Numbered from the stretch's first letter, positions 1 to 5,993 are shown. The stretch: DNA of 6,005 nt from an uncultured Acidobacteriota bacterium (GCA_913043805.1 CAJWMX010000195.1:1-6005); one strand, 5' to 3'. Notes: a model not told the origin generated them from the letters alone. Program-made: numbers and translations.

Positions 1-1
1 G

Positions 2-442
2 CAGCATACCCCCTGGGCCGGCAGTCACTTCATGCCCCCCCGGGTCGCGTCCGCGCGAGCCTACGAGGAGGCGGGCATCGCCAATCCCCGCGAGGCGATC
101 AGCCTCACCGAAGTGCACGACTGCTTCTCGGTGACGGAACTGGTCACCATGGAGGATCTTCACCTGTCGCCCGAGGGCGGGGCCATCAAGGACGTCATGG
201 ACGGGGTGTTCGATTCCGACGGTGATCTGCCGTGCCAGATCGACGGCGGGCTAAAGTGCTTCGGTCACCCGATCGGCGCCTCCGGTCTGCGGATGCTGTA
301 TGAGATGTATCTCCAGATGCAGGGGCGCGCCGGTGAGCGCCAGCGTTCGGCCGAGCCGGCCTTCGGTCTCACGCACAACCTCGGCGGCTTCCCGCATCAG
401 AACGTCTGCTCGGTCGTGATCGTCGGTCAGGAAGGCGCGTGA
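2..442 (+). CDS. Thiolase-superfamily protein (SCP2-type acetyl-CoA acyltransferase), C-terminal part, 5' end outside window
   Basis: The reading frame is open from the left edge and ends at TGA 440-442, giving the last 146 residues of a protein whose family is usually about 390-430 aa. The thiolase C-terminal half is clear: VHDCF at nt 113-127, GHPIGASG at 263-286 and HNLGG at 374-388. HDCF in place of the NEAF of classical thiolases, and HNLGG where those have a Cys-x-Gly motif, mark the SCP2/lipid-transfer type, in which the HDCF cysteine is thought to serve catalysis. The family makes or cleaves 3-ketoacyl-CoA thioesters in the cytoplasm; substrate and direction cannot be read from this fragment. 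The catalytic nucleophile of the N-terminal half is outside the window. An ATG at 32 is internal, not a start, because conserved-looking sequence continues upstream of it. The stop overlaps the start of the transporter gene by 4 bp, so the two are probably in one operon. Confidence 0.9.
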   Translation, partial: QHTPWAGSHFMPPRVASARAYEEAGIANPREAISLTEVHDCFSVTELVTMEDLHLSPEGGAIKDVMDGVFDSDGDLPCQIDGGLKCFGHPIGASGLRMLYEMYLQMQGRAGERQRSAEPAFGLTHNLGGFPHQNVCSVVIVGQEGA

Positions 443-1326
443 CGTCTCGGCCGTCCCGACTCGCGCTGGTTGGGGCCTTTGCCGCCATCTATCTGATCTG
501 GGGCTCCACCTATCTGGCGATCCGCTTCGGGGTCGCCGACATCCCACCCTTCTTTCTGGCCGGCATCCGGTTCGCGGTACCCGGCCTGGTGTTTCTCGGC
601 TGGGGCCTGAGTCAGGGCGCCGCCCGGCCTACCTCGCGGCACTACGTGACCACCGCCCTCATCGGCATGGCGATGGCGACCGGTGGCAACGGGCTGATGA
701 GCTGGTCGCTGCAGACCGTGCCGTCGGGACTCGGGGCGCTGATCATCGGCCTGGTGCCGTTGTGGGTCGTGCTCATCGATTGGGGACGACCCGGTGGGGA
801 GCGTCCGGCCGGGCGGGTCATGCTGGGGGTCGTCCTCGGGTTTGCCGGGGTGGCGTTGCTGATCGACCCGACGCAGATGAGCGGTGGCCGTCAGATCGAC
901 CCCGTCGGCGCCTCGGTGATCGTCGTCGCATCACTGTTGTGGGCGAGCGGGTCGGTCTTTGCCCGGCATGCCGACCAGCCAGCCTCGCAGGCGCTCTCGG
1001 CCGGTATGCAGATGCTGGCTGGCGGCGCCGTCCTGCTGATGTTGTCGGCGCTGACCGGCGAGTGGTCACGCCTCGATCTCGCAGCGGTGCCGCAGCGCGC
1101 CTATGTGGCCTGGGGCTACGTGATGGTGTTCGGCTCGGTGGCCTATGCCTGCTATCTGTGGCTCCTCAAAGCCTCGACGCCCGCCAAGGCGGCCACCTAC
1201 GCCTACGTCAACCCCGTCATCGCGCTGGTCCTGGGTTCGGTCCTGGGCGATGAACTGCTGACCCTCTGGACGATGGGCTGTTCGGTCGTGGTCGTCGCCG
1301 CCGTGCTGCTCGTTGTCTCCAACTAG
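439..1326 (+). CDS. EamA-family (DMT) transporter, YedA-like drug/metabolite exporter
   Basis: The product is a 295-aa inner-membrane protein of the drug/metabolite transporter superfamily, with two EamA repeats and about ten predicted helices (roughly residues 8-145 and 156-294). Features matching my memory of E. coli YedA are the N-terminal IYLIWGSTYLAIRFGV (17-32), VPSGLGALI (94-102), ASLLWASGSVFARH (164-177), TYAYVNPVIALVLG (253-266) and the following GDE (270-272). Length is normal for the family. The start is a GTG at 439 within GTGA, overlapping the thiolase stop; AGGAAGG at 429-435, inside the thiolase gene, serves as ribosome binding site, which fits translational coupling. Members export small metabolites, amino acids or drugs, generally by proton-coupled antiport, but the substrate cannot be predicted from sequence. 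Pairing with a thiolase could mean export of a pathway product or chance clustering. Confidence 0.92.
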   Translation: MTSRPSRLALVGAFAAIYLIWGSTYLAIRFGVADIPPFFLAGIRFAVPGLVFLGWGLSQGAARPTSRHYVTTALIGMAMATGGNGLMSWSLQTVPSGLGALIIGLVPLWVVLIDWGRPGGERPAGRVMLGVVLGFAGVALLIDPTQMSGGRQIDPVGASVIVVASLLWASGSVFARHADQPASQALSAGMQMLAGGAVLLMLSALTGEWSRLDLAAVPQRAYVAWGYVMVFGSVAYACYLWLLKASTPAKAATYAYVNPVIALVLGSVLGDELLTLWTMGCSVVVVAAVLLVVSN

Positions 1327-1339
1327 CCGTACATACGAA

Positions 1340-1379
1340 CGCGCGCCGCCCGCCCCTTCCGGGACGAACGACGCGCGCG
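1340..1379. terminator. Possible bidirectional terminator hairpin between convergent genes
   Basis: This lies in the 74-bp gap between the converging transporter gene and first secreted-protein gene. CGCGCGC (1340-1346) can pair with GCGCGCG (1373-1379), and inside it CCCG (1349-1352) pairs with CGGG (1360-1363) around a 7-nt loop. The interior loop is asymmetric (2 versus 9 nt) and neither side has a true T-tract (only TCTTCT follows on the plus strand). Position supports a terminator; structure does so weakly. Confidence 0.25.
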
Positions 1380-1400
1380 GTCTTCTCCGGTCGTGCCGCC

Positions 1401-2420
1401 CTACTGCTGGTTGGTGCGGCCCGCCTTCTCCAACTCCCGTTCGCCGGCGAGGATGTTGGTCATGCTGTAGTTCCCCTCGTGGCAGGCGAACTCGTAGAGT
1501 AGCTCGTCCTCGGGAAGCGCCACGAACGGGAACTCCCCGGCCCAGGCGCTGGTCCAGTGGGTCGGGTCCTCGATCGTGAACTCGTAGTGCACCGTGTCTG
1601 CGTCCACCCGGGTAAACCGCTCGGTGACGGTGATCGTGTCCTCGTCAGAGCCGTTCGCCACCCGCAGGATGACCGGGTCTCCACCCACCGCGGCCGCGTT
1701 CGCCTCGGTCTTGCGGATGTTCCGGGTCGTGACGACCAGTGTGTCGCCCTCCCAGTGGCCACGGGAGTTGCCGAGCCACTGCGGAATGCTGCCCGGGATG
1801 TGGCCGCGACCATCGACCGGGATCATCCGGAAGTCGTGGATCATCTCGATGTAGATGGTCACCAGACCCGGGGTCTGCATGATGATGAAGTTGTTGTTGT
1901 AGGCGCTCGGCAGCATCGGCGGTCCGGCCGACCAGAGGAGGCAGCGGTCGTTCAGTTCGAGGTCTTCCCATGAGTCGAACGGGCCCTCGACCGGGAACGC
2001 GTCATCGTGACCCGACTTCCGGCTCATGCCGGCCGAGGTCCGCGGTGGCATCCGGCCGCTTGGCGGGTCGGAGATCAGCGAGGTCCGTCCGGTGGGGCGG
2101 GTGCCGCCATCCAGCCAGAAGTTGTTGTAGCCCCCGACATTGCCGCCCGCGACCGTCCGTTGGGGCGGTGCGTGCAGGAGCTCATCGTTGCGATCGAGAC
2201 GCGCCTGCTCCTGACTGGCGACCTCTTCGTCGGTCAGGAACTCCTTGTCGCCCAGCGATTCTGGACGTTCTAGTGGCGTAATGGTCTTGTTCGTGTAGGT
2301 GCCCTGCAGATCAGGGTCGCCCCACGGGGTTCTCGGCGTCGACTGGGCCGCGGCGCTCATCGGCGTCAAGACAGCCAGGGTGGCGGCGCCGACCAGCATC
2401 CGGAAGGTTGACTGAGTCAT
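1401..2420 (-). CDS. Secreted protein of unknown function, PDLxG/ACHEGN family, copy A
   Basis: 339 aa. I do not know a function. Residues 1-25 look like a Sec signal peptide (hydrophobic core about 8-19, cleavage after SAAA before Q26), so the mature protein is probably periplasmic or secreted. Motifs shared with the paralogue at 4509-5510, in order: PDLQG (36-40), TPLERPE (48-54), DKxFLTxEE (58-66), YNNFW (98-102), RTSLxxDPPxGRxP (112-125), DRC (158-160), AYN (173-175), EMIHDxRxIPxDGR (192-205), SRGHWEGDTLVV (219-230), TVTERFTRV (264-272), DPTHWTSAW (285-293) and FACHEGN (311-317). Two cysteines, C160 and C313, are conserved and could form a disulphide. The C-terminal half is rich in alternating beta-type sequence. 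The ATG at 2420 is supported by AGGAG at 2428-2432, seven bases upstream. A perfect TATAAT in the gap behind it suggests its own promoter. In my recollection the family is expanded in Acidobacteriota and annotated as hypothetical. No truncation is seen. Confidence 0.88.
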   Translation of the reverse strand: MTQSTFRMLVGAATLAVLTPMSAAAQSTPRTPWGDPDLQGTYTNKTITPLERPESLGDKEFLTDEEVASQEQARLDRNDELLHAPPQRTVAGGNVGGYNNFWLDGGTRPTGRTSLISDPPSGRMPPRTSAGMSRKSGHDDAFPVEGPFDSWEDLELNDRCLLWSAGPPMLPSAYNNNFIIMQTPGLVTIYIEMIHDFRMIPVDGRGHIPGSIPQWLGNSRGHWEGDTLVVTTRNIRKTEANAAAVGGDPVILRVANGSDEDTITVTERFTRVDADTVHYEFTIEDPTHWTSAWAGEFPFVALPEDELLYEFACHEGNYSMTNILAGERELEKAGRTNQQ

Positions 2421-2473
2421 CCGTGTGCTCCTGTGTTTCGTCAGTGTGAGACGGTCGAAAACGACCAGGATAG

Positions 2474-2479
2474 ATTATA
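2474..2479 (-). promoter_or_regulatory. Candidate -10 box (TATAAT) for secreted-protein gene A
   Basis: A perfect TATAAT reads on the minus strand in the 86-bp gap between the HupE-like gene and secreted-protein gene A. It would start transcription near 2467 and leave a 5' leader of about 47 nt containing the AGGAG at 2428-2432. An AT-rich consensus box stands out in such GC-rich sequence. No convincing -35 is found 16-18 bp upstream (only GC-rich sequence), so it would need an activator or be a weak sigma-70-type promoter. Confidence 0.45.
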
Positions 2480-2506
2480 CGCGGGTTTGGGGCGGCCGGC
2501 CCGATG

Positions 2507-3517
2507 CTAGAGGAGCCCGGAGACGCGTTCGATGAACCAGTAGGCGGAGACCGTCCCCATCAGATAGACGGGGAGCTGGGTGGCCAGAGGGGGGAGGTCG
2601 ATCCGGGTGCGGCGCAGGAGCCACAGCAGGCTCAGCAAGACGCCCACCACCAGCAGCTGGCCGATCTCCACCCCGACGTTGAAGAGGAAGAGGGCGGAGG
2701 CCCTGGCGTCGCCGGGCAGGCCGATCTCGGAGAGCGCACCGGCGAAGCCGAACCCGTGGAGGAGGCCGAACCCGAAAGCGATGGACCAGGGCCACCGGCT
2801 CATCGGGGAACTCGGGTCGGCGCCGCGGGTCAGCTCCACGGCGAGAAAGAGGATGCTGAGGGCGATCACCGCCTCGACCGGCCCCTGCGACAGCGTCATC
2901 ACACCGAGCGTCGAGAGCGCCAGCGTGATGCTGTGGGCCACCGTGAACGAGGTGACGACCTGCACGAGCTGCAGCGGGCGGTGGACGAAGAACATCAGAC
3001 CCACCACGAACAGGATGTGGTCGAAGCCGAACAGCAGATGCTCGACCCCGAGCTCGAGATAGGCGGGTACGGCGAGTCCGCCCGAAGACGCGGCGAGGAG
3101 CACGAACGGACCGTCCGGGCGAAGCAAGTGGTCGGCGGAGTCCCCGTCCGCCCATCGGACCCGGAGCAGGACGTCGGTCAGCGTCCGGGCGAGCCCCTCG
3201 ATCTCCACGCGCGCGCCTCTGAGCCCAGCGTCGCCGCAGCTGACGGTCCACCGCTCCAGCAGCACGGTATCGGTGACCTCGGGCAGTGCCCGGGACGCCT
3301 CGACACAGTGGGAAGGCAGTCGCGGCTCCAGCGGGAGGCGGAGCGCCAAGGCCGGATCCCCGCTGGGGAGGATCGGTTGCTTCCAGGTGACCTCCACCCG
3401 CCCGCCGTCGAGCTCCCGGAGCTCCAGATACGCCGGTCGCACCTCGTGGGCGTGGAGCGGGGCGAGGGCGAGTGCCAGCAGCAGCACGACCGATGCGGAG
3501 CGTACGACGCCCTTCAT
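2507..3517 (-). CDS. HupE/UreJ-like membrane protein (HupE_UreJ_2 type)
   Basis: 336 aa from the chosen ATG. Residues 1-23 are a signal peptide (MKGVV, long Leu/Ala core, LHA). Residues 24 to about 145 form a soluble, probably periplasmic, domain beginning HEVRPAYLEL and containing C71 and C94. About six transmembrane helices follow (roughly 155-178, 181-206, 210-229, 241-262, 273-302, 314-332). Histidine motifs mark the family: VEHLLFGFDHILFV (158-171; H160, H167), FTVAHSITL (191-199; H195), GLLHGFGFAG (251-260; H254) and NVGVEIGQ (280-287; E284). HupE/UreJ proteins are implicated in nickel (or related metal) uptake; in this variant the metal and direction are unproven. The gene lies 13 nt after the isomerase stop, so the two are probably cotranscribed. 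A GTG at 3529 would add four residues and also has an SD-like GGGAG upstream; I preferred ATG 3517 because it starts a typical MK signal peptide. No hydrogenase or urease genes are present here. Confidence 0.88.
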   Translation of the reverse strand: MKGVVRSASVVLLLALALAPLHAHEVRPAYLELRELDGGRVEVTWKQPILPSGDPALALRLPLEPRLPSHCVEASRALPEVTDTVLLERWTVSCGDAGLRGARVEIEGLARTLTDVLLRVRWADGDSADHLLRPDGPFVLLAASSGGLAVPAYLELGVEHLLFGFDHILFVVGLMFFVHRPLQLVQVVTSFTVAHSITLALSTLGVMTLSQGPVEAVIALSILFLAVELTRGADPSSPMSRWPWSIAFGFGLLHGFGFAGALSEIGLPGDARASALFLFNVGVEIGQLLVVGVLLSLLWLLRRTRIDLPPLATQLPVYLMGTVSAYWFIERVSGLL

Positions 3518-3520
3518 GCG

Positions 3521-3527
3521 CCCTCCC
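3521..3527 (-). promoter_or_regulatory. Ribosome binding site deciding the HupE-like start
   Basis: GGGAGGG on the minus strand fills most of the 13-nt gap between the isomerase stop (3531-3533) and the ATG at 3517. Core GGAGG is 4 nt from the ATG, a little close. If translation began at the alternative GTG 3529, this purine run would be coding and a second run, GGGAG at 3534-3538, would act as its binding site. Confidence 0.5.
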
Positions 3528-3530
3528 ACG

Positions 3531-4376
3531 TCACTCCCGCTCGCCGCGTCCGACCTCCGGAAGCAGCACGTCGTACTGTGCCCGGAGCTCGTCGAATGCC
3601 GTCTGATTCAGTTTGCGCCGCCGGTCGGCGACAAGGTCCTGGATGACCCGCTCGCGTATCGCTTCGAGCGGCAGCTGCCGCGCCTCGGACCGAGCGGCAA
3701 TCCGAACGAGATGTACGCCGTAGGCCGACCGGACCGGTCCGTGCCAGCCGCCCGGCGAGAGCTCGGTGAGCGCCGAGGCGAAGTCACCGCCAAAGAGCTC
3801 GGCAATCTCCTGGTCGCTACGGTCGGCATACTCACGCAGCAGCATGAACGGGTCGCCGAGGCGCCGCCACAGGTTGGGGGAGCCGGAGGTCAGCTGGTCG
3901 AGGATCGCCGCCACGTCGGCATCGGGATCCGCTCGACGGTCCTGGCTCAGGTAGACGTGGGCGAACGTCGTCCGACGTGGCTCGCGGTAGCGGTCGGGAT
4001 TGGCCGCGTAGTAGTCCGCCACCGCCGATTCCTCCGGGGGATCGACGGCGACGCCGTCCTCCAGCATGAACGTCATCTTCTGGGCGAGCCGCCGCCGGAC
4101 GATCGTGTCGTCCCGATCAAGCCCGAGCCGAAGCGCCTCGCGGTAGAGGATCTCCTCCCGGACCGCGTCGTTGACCAGGCCCCTCAGTTCTGCCTCGGTC
4201 GGCGGGCGATCCCACTGCGCCTGCCACCGCTCCCGGATGCCGGCCAGTTGCAGCTCGCCAATCTCGATCGTCCGGGTCGAGGCGTCGTCGGCTCCGCGCC
4301 ACCGGTCGAGCGCGAAGACCGCGCCGCCGAGGACGAGGAAGATCACGAGCGGGGTGGAACCACGGGGGGCAGACAT
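3531..4376 (-). CDS. Membrane-anchored parvulin-type (PpiC/SurA-like) peptidyl-prolyl cis-trans isomerase
   Basis: 281 aa. A single hydrophobic segment at about residues 9-23 is an uncleaved anchor or signal, placing the rest in the periplasm. Residues about 35-130 are helical with SurA/PrsA-like content (PPTEAELRGLVNDAVREEILYREA around 58-81). Residues 131-227 resemble a PpiC rotamase domain: TTFAHVYLS (136-144), FGGDF (195-199), the LSPGGWHGPV stretch (206-215) and SAYGVHLVRI (217-226). H140 and H222 fit the two parvulin core histidines. The isomerase loop between them is short and divergent, so a chaperone-like role is possible. A charged helical tail (about 236-270) follows. The likely role is assisting folding of exported proteins, perhaps the HupE-like partner encoded next. 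I chose ATG 4376 because it begins just before the anchor; the frame stays open upstream but that sequence looks noncoding. No clear Shine-Dalgarno precedes it. Divergent from secreted-protein gene B. Confidence 0.85.
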   Translation of the reverse strand: MSAPRGSTPLVIFLVLGGAVFALDRWRGADDASTRTIEIGELQLAGIRERWQAQWDRPPTEAELRGLVNDAVREEILYREALRLGLDRDDTIVRRRLAQKMTFMLEDGVAVDPPEESAVADYYAANPDRYREPRRTTFAHVYLSQDRRADPDADVAAILDQLTSGSPNLWRRLGDPFMLLREYADRSDQEIAELFGGDFASALTELSPGGWHGPVRSAYGVHLVRIAARSEARQLPLEAIRERVIQDLVADRRRKLNQTAFDELRAQYDVLLPEVGRGERE

Positions 4377-4398
4377 GGCCGTCGGTCGGAACGGCCGG

Positions 4399-4404
4399 AT
4401 TATG
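4399..4404 (-). promoter_or_regulatory. Candidate -10 box (CATAAT) for the isomerase/HupE operon
   Basis: CATAAT on the minus strand differs from TATAAT at one position and lies 22 nt before the isomerase ATG, predicting a short leader of about 15 nt. No recognisable -35 is present at normal spacing; the region where it should be is occupied by the inverted repeat at 4411-4439. Weak evidence, mainly position. Confidence 0.3.
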
Positions 4405-4410
4405 CCATTA

Positions 4411-4439
4411 CGACCCGCGTCGGCGTTGCCCGCGGGTCG
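4411..4439. repeat. Perfect 9-bp inverted repeat in the divergent promoter region
   Basis: CGACCCGCG (4411-4419) and CGCGGGTCG (4431-4439) are exact reverse complements separated by 11 nt. The centre-to-centre distance of the half-sites is 20 bp, about two helical turns, which suits a dimeric regulator bound on one DNA face. It sits between the divergent isomerase and secreted-protein B genes and overlaps the expected -35 area of the former. GC-rich DNA gives chance palindromes fairly readily, and a hairpin in a leader is the alternative reading. Confidence 0.45.
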
Positions 4440-4446
4440 GAGGCCG

Positions 4447-4475
4447 TTGCCCTGAAGCGGTCTTTCGAACATCAT
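4447..4475 (+). promoter_or_regulatory. Weak candidate promoter for secreted-protein gene B
   Basis: TTGCCC (4447-4452) and CATCAT (4470-4475) are separated by 17 bp and each match the sigma-70 consensus at 4 of 6 positions. The position, about 35-60 bp before the ATG at 4509, is suitable. Matches this weak occur often by chance. Confidence 0.2.
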
Positions 4476-4496
4476 CACGAGGTACGGTCGATGGAC

Positions 4497-4502
4497 GAGG
4501 AG
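4497..4502 (+). promoter_or_regulatory. Ribosome binding site deciding the start of secreted-protein gene B
   Basis: GAGGAG lies 6 nt before ATG 4509. An in-frame ATG at 4491 would put this purine run inside the gene and add the charged residues MDEERQ before the signal peptide, so 4509 is the better start. Confidence 0.7.
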
Positions 4503-4508
4503 AGACAG

Positions 4509-5510
4509 ATGGTCAAACGATGGGGTGTGGGGCTGACGGCCCTGCTGGCGCTCGTGGGGATGCCGACGTTGGGCGTGGCGCAAGCGGCGTCGGAGGACTG
4601 GTCGGTGCCTCGCCGGGCCGATGGCCGGCCAGACCTGTCCGGCGTCTGGGCGAACAACACCGCGATCCCGTTCGAGCGCCCCGAGGCCTGGACCGACAAG
4701 GACCGACTGACCGAGGAAGAGCTCGCCGAACTGAAGGTGGCCGCGTCGGAGGCGAGCAACGCCGGTGAGGACGCGCTGTTCGGAGACCAGTTGGTGCTGG
4801 CCGCGATCGCGAATCGCAAGGCCGAGTCGTACGACCCGACCACCGGCAACTACAACGGGTTCTGGATTGCGGAGCGGACGTTCTCGGAGCGCACGTCGCT
4901 CGTGGTCGACCCGCCCGATGGTCGGCTGCCCGCCATGACCGACGCCGCCCAGGCCCTTGCTGCCGAGCGGTTTGAACACAGCCAGGTCCATCCGGCCGAC
5001 ACCTACAGTGATCGCCCGTTGCCCGAGCGGTGCATCAGCTACGGGTCTCCGAACCTACAGGCGGCCTACAACAGCTATTCACACATCGTGCAGGGTACCG
5101 ACGACGTGGTCATCGTGCAGGAGATGATCCACGACGCTCGGGTGATTCCGCTCGACGGGCGGGAGCGGCCCGCTCCCGCCGTCGCCCAGCGGCACGGTGT
5201 GTCGCGCGGGCACTGGGATGGCGACACGCTTGTGGTCGAGACGACCCATTTCTCCGGCATGTCGGGCTATCGACAGACGTCCGATGCGCTGACGGTGACC
5301 GAGCGGTTCACCCGGGTTGGGCCCGAGATCTTGCATCACGAGATCACCTTCGACGATCCGAACACCTGGACCGCTCCCTGGACGATTCTGTTACCACTCG
5401 AGTACAGCGAAGAGCCGATCTACGAGTACGCCTGCCACGAAGGCAACATCGGGATGGAGGGGATCCTGGCGGGTCATCGCGCCGAGGAGCGCGCCGCCGG
5501 AGGTCAGTAG
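4509..5510 (+). CDS. Secreted protein of unknown function, PDLxG/ACHEGN family, copy B
   Basis: 333 aa, paralogous to the product of 1401-2420 over nearly its whole length; function unknown. Residues 1-26 form a signal peptide (MVKR, hydrophobic core 7-22, VAQA cleavage site), so the mature protein is periplasmic or secreted. Shared motifs: GRPDLSGVW (39-47), ERPE (56-59), DKDRLTEEE (63-71), YNGFW (115-119), RTSLVVDPPDGRLP (128-141), ERC (173-175), AYN (186-188), EMIHDARVIPLDGR (205-218), SRGHWDGDTLVVET (232-245), LTVTERFTRV (261-270), DPNTWTAPW (283-291), YACHEGN (307-313) and ILAG (319-322). C175 and C309 correspond to C160 and C313 of copy A. The segment before YNGFW is longer than in copy A, and B lacks A's 11-residue or so insert before TVTERF. 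The start is set by GAGGAG at 4497-4502. The gene is transcribed away from the isomerase gene and ends 18 bp before the converging DinB-type gene. I infer an old duplication, since motifs are kept but most other residues differ. Confidence 0.88.
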   Translation: MVKRWGVGLTALLALVGMPTLGVAQAASEDWSVPRRADGRPDLSGVWANNTAIPFERPEAWTDKDRLTEEELAELKVAASEASNAGEDALFGDQLVLAAIANRKAESYDPTTGNYNGFWIAERTFSERTSLVVDPPDGRLPAMTDAAQALAAERFEHSQVHPADTYSDRPLPERCISYGSPNLQAAYNSYSHIVQGTDDVVIVQEMIHDARVIPLDGRERPAPAVAQRHGVSRGHWDGDTLVVETTHFSGMSGYRQTSDALTVTERFTRVGPEILHHEITFDDPNTWTAPWTILLPLEYSEEPIYEYACHEGNIGMEGILAGHRAEERAAGGQ

Positions 5511-5528
5511 CCCGCCGCCGCGTTCCGG

Positions 5529-5993
5529 CTACACCTTCGCCTGCTGCAATACCACGAGTTGCCCCAGGTGATAGGAGTTGTGGTTGCCGATGATGAGGAG
5601 CTCGCGCAGTAGCGTGTGCTCCGGGTTGCGGGGAAGCGGCGCCATCAGAGCCCGGTTCGGGTCGCGGGCGATCGTACGCAACGCATCGAGGTCGGTCAGG
5701 AACCGCTCCACGCTCGACCGCCACTCGGTCTCGGAGGCCTCGCCCTCGGCCGGCCAGTACCCGTCCGGAAATGTCAGTTCCAGATAGTCGCCCTCAGACA
5801 CGTAGTCGAGGATGTCTCGCTGGGCGAGGCGAAGATGCTCGACGAGTCGCCACGGGGTGTGGGGCACGCCCGGCACCGTGCGGTTGATCCGTTCGAGCGG
5901 GAAGTGGTCCAGCACGTCGCGGGGGCGGATGTGCGCCTGCGTGCCGTCGAGCTGGCGCCCCAACTGCTCTCGCAGGAGGTCGTCGCCACCCAT
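5529..5993 (-). CDS. DinB-superfamily protein (DinB_2-like, putative metal-dependent enzyme)
   Basis: 154 aa, normal length for the DinB four-helix-bundle superfamily. The probable metal ligands are H53 (in LVEHLRLAQRD, 50-60) and the pair H138/H142 in GNHNSYHLGQL (136-146), the HxxxH arrangement typical of the family; a DP/NPEH-containing stretch precedes the last helix. The aspartate/tyrosine/tryptophan segment at 68-80 (GDYLELTFPDGYW) joins the central helices. Relatives include YfiT/BstA-type proteins and thiol-dependent transferases acting on bacillithiol or mycothiol, but many members have no known reaction, and none can be assigned here. The protein is cytoplasmic: no signal or membrane segment. 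ATG 5993 is the first start seen on this strand, only 12 nt from the window edge and without a visible Shine-Dalgarno; the frame is open to the edge, so the true start could lie further upstream. It converges on secreted-protein gene B with 18 bp and no hairpin between them. Confidence 0.85.
   Translation of the reverse strand: MGGDDLLREQLGRQLDGTQAHIRPRDVLDHFPLERINRTVPGVPHTPWRLVEHLRLAQRDILDYVSEGDYLELTFPDGYWPAEGEASETEWRSSVERFLTDLDALRTIARDPNRALMAPLPRNPEHTLLRELLIIGNHNSYHLGQLVVLQQAKV

Noticed and set aside
2488..2503. GC-rich GGCCGGCC-type symmetry after the HupE-like stop as a terminator
   Set aside because: The stem is short and irregular and no T-tract follows on the minus strand.
2475..3251. 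A 258-residue minus-strand frame overlapping the HupE-like gene
   Set aside because: Arg/Pro-rich out-of-frame shadow with no motif; the overlapping frame has membrane helices and family histidines.
2504..3646. A 380-residue open plus-strand frame
   Set aside because: It is antisense to the well-recognised HupE-like gene; its Glu/Gln/Arg/His-rich composition is what the complementary strand of GC-rich code gives.
3273..4508. A long open plus-strand frame running into secreted-protein gene B, as if encoding a 745-residue fusion
   Set aside because: Upstream of 4509 it lies antisense to the isomerase and HupE-like genes, has no recognisable motif, is rich in Arg, Pro and Gly, and would bury a good signal peptide and ribosome binding site.
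4377..4991. N-terminal extension of the isomerase, since its frame is open upstream
   Set aside because: The extension is antisense to secreted-protein gene B and crosses the divergent promoter region, and it would place the membrane anchor in mid-protein.
5511..5528. Terminator between the convergent secreted-protein B and DinB-type genes
   Set aside because: The 18-bp gap holds only GC-rich sequence with no stem and no T-tract.
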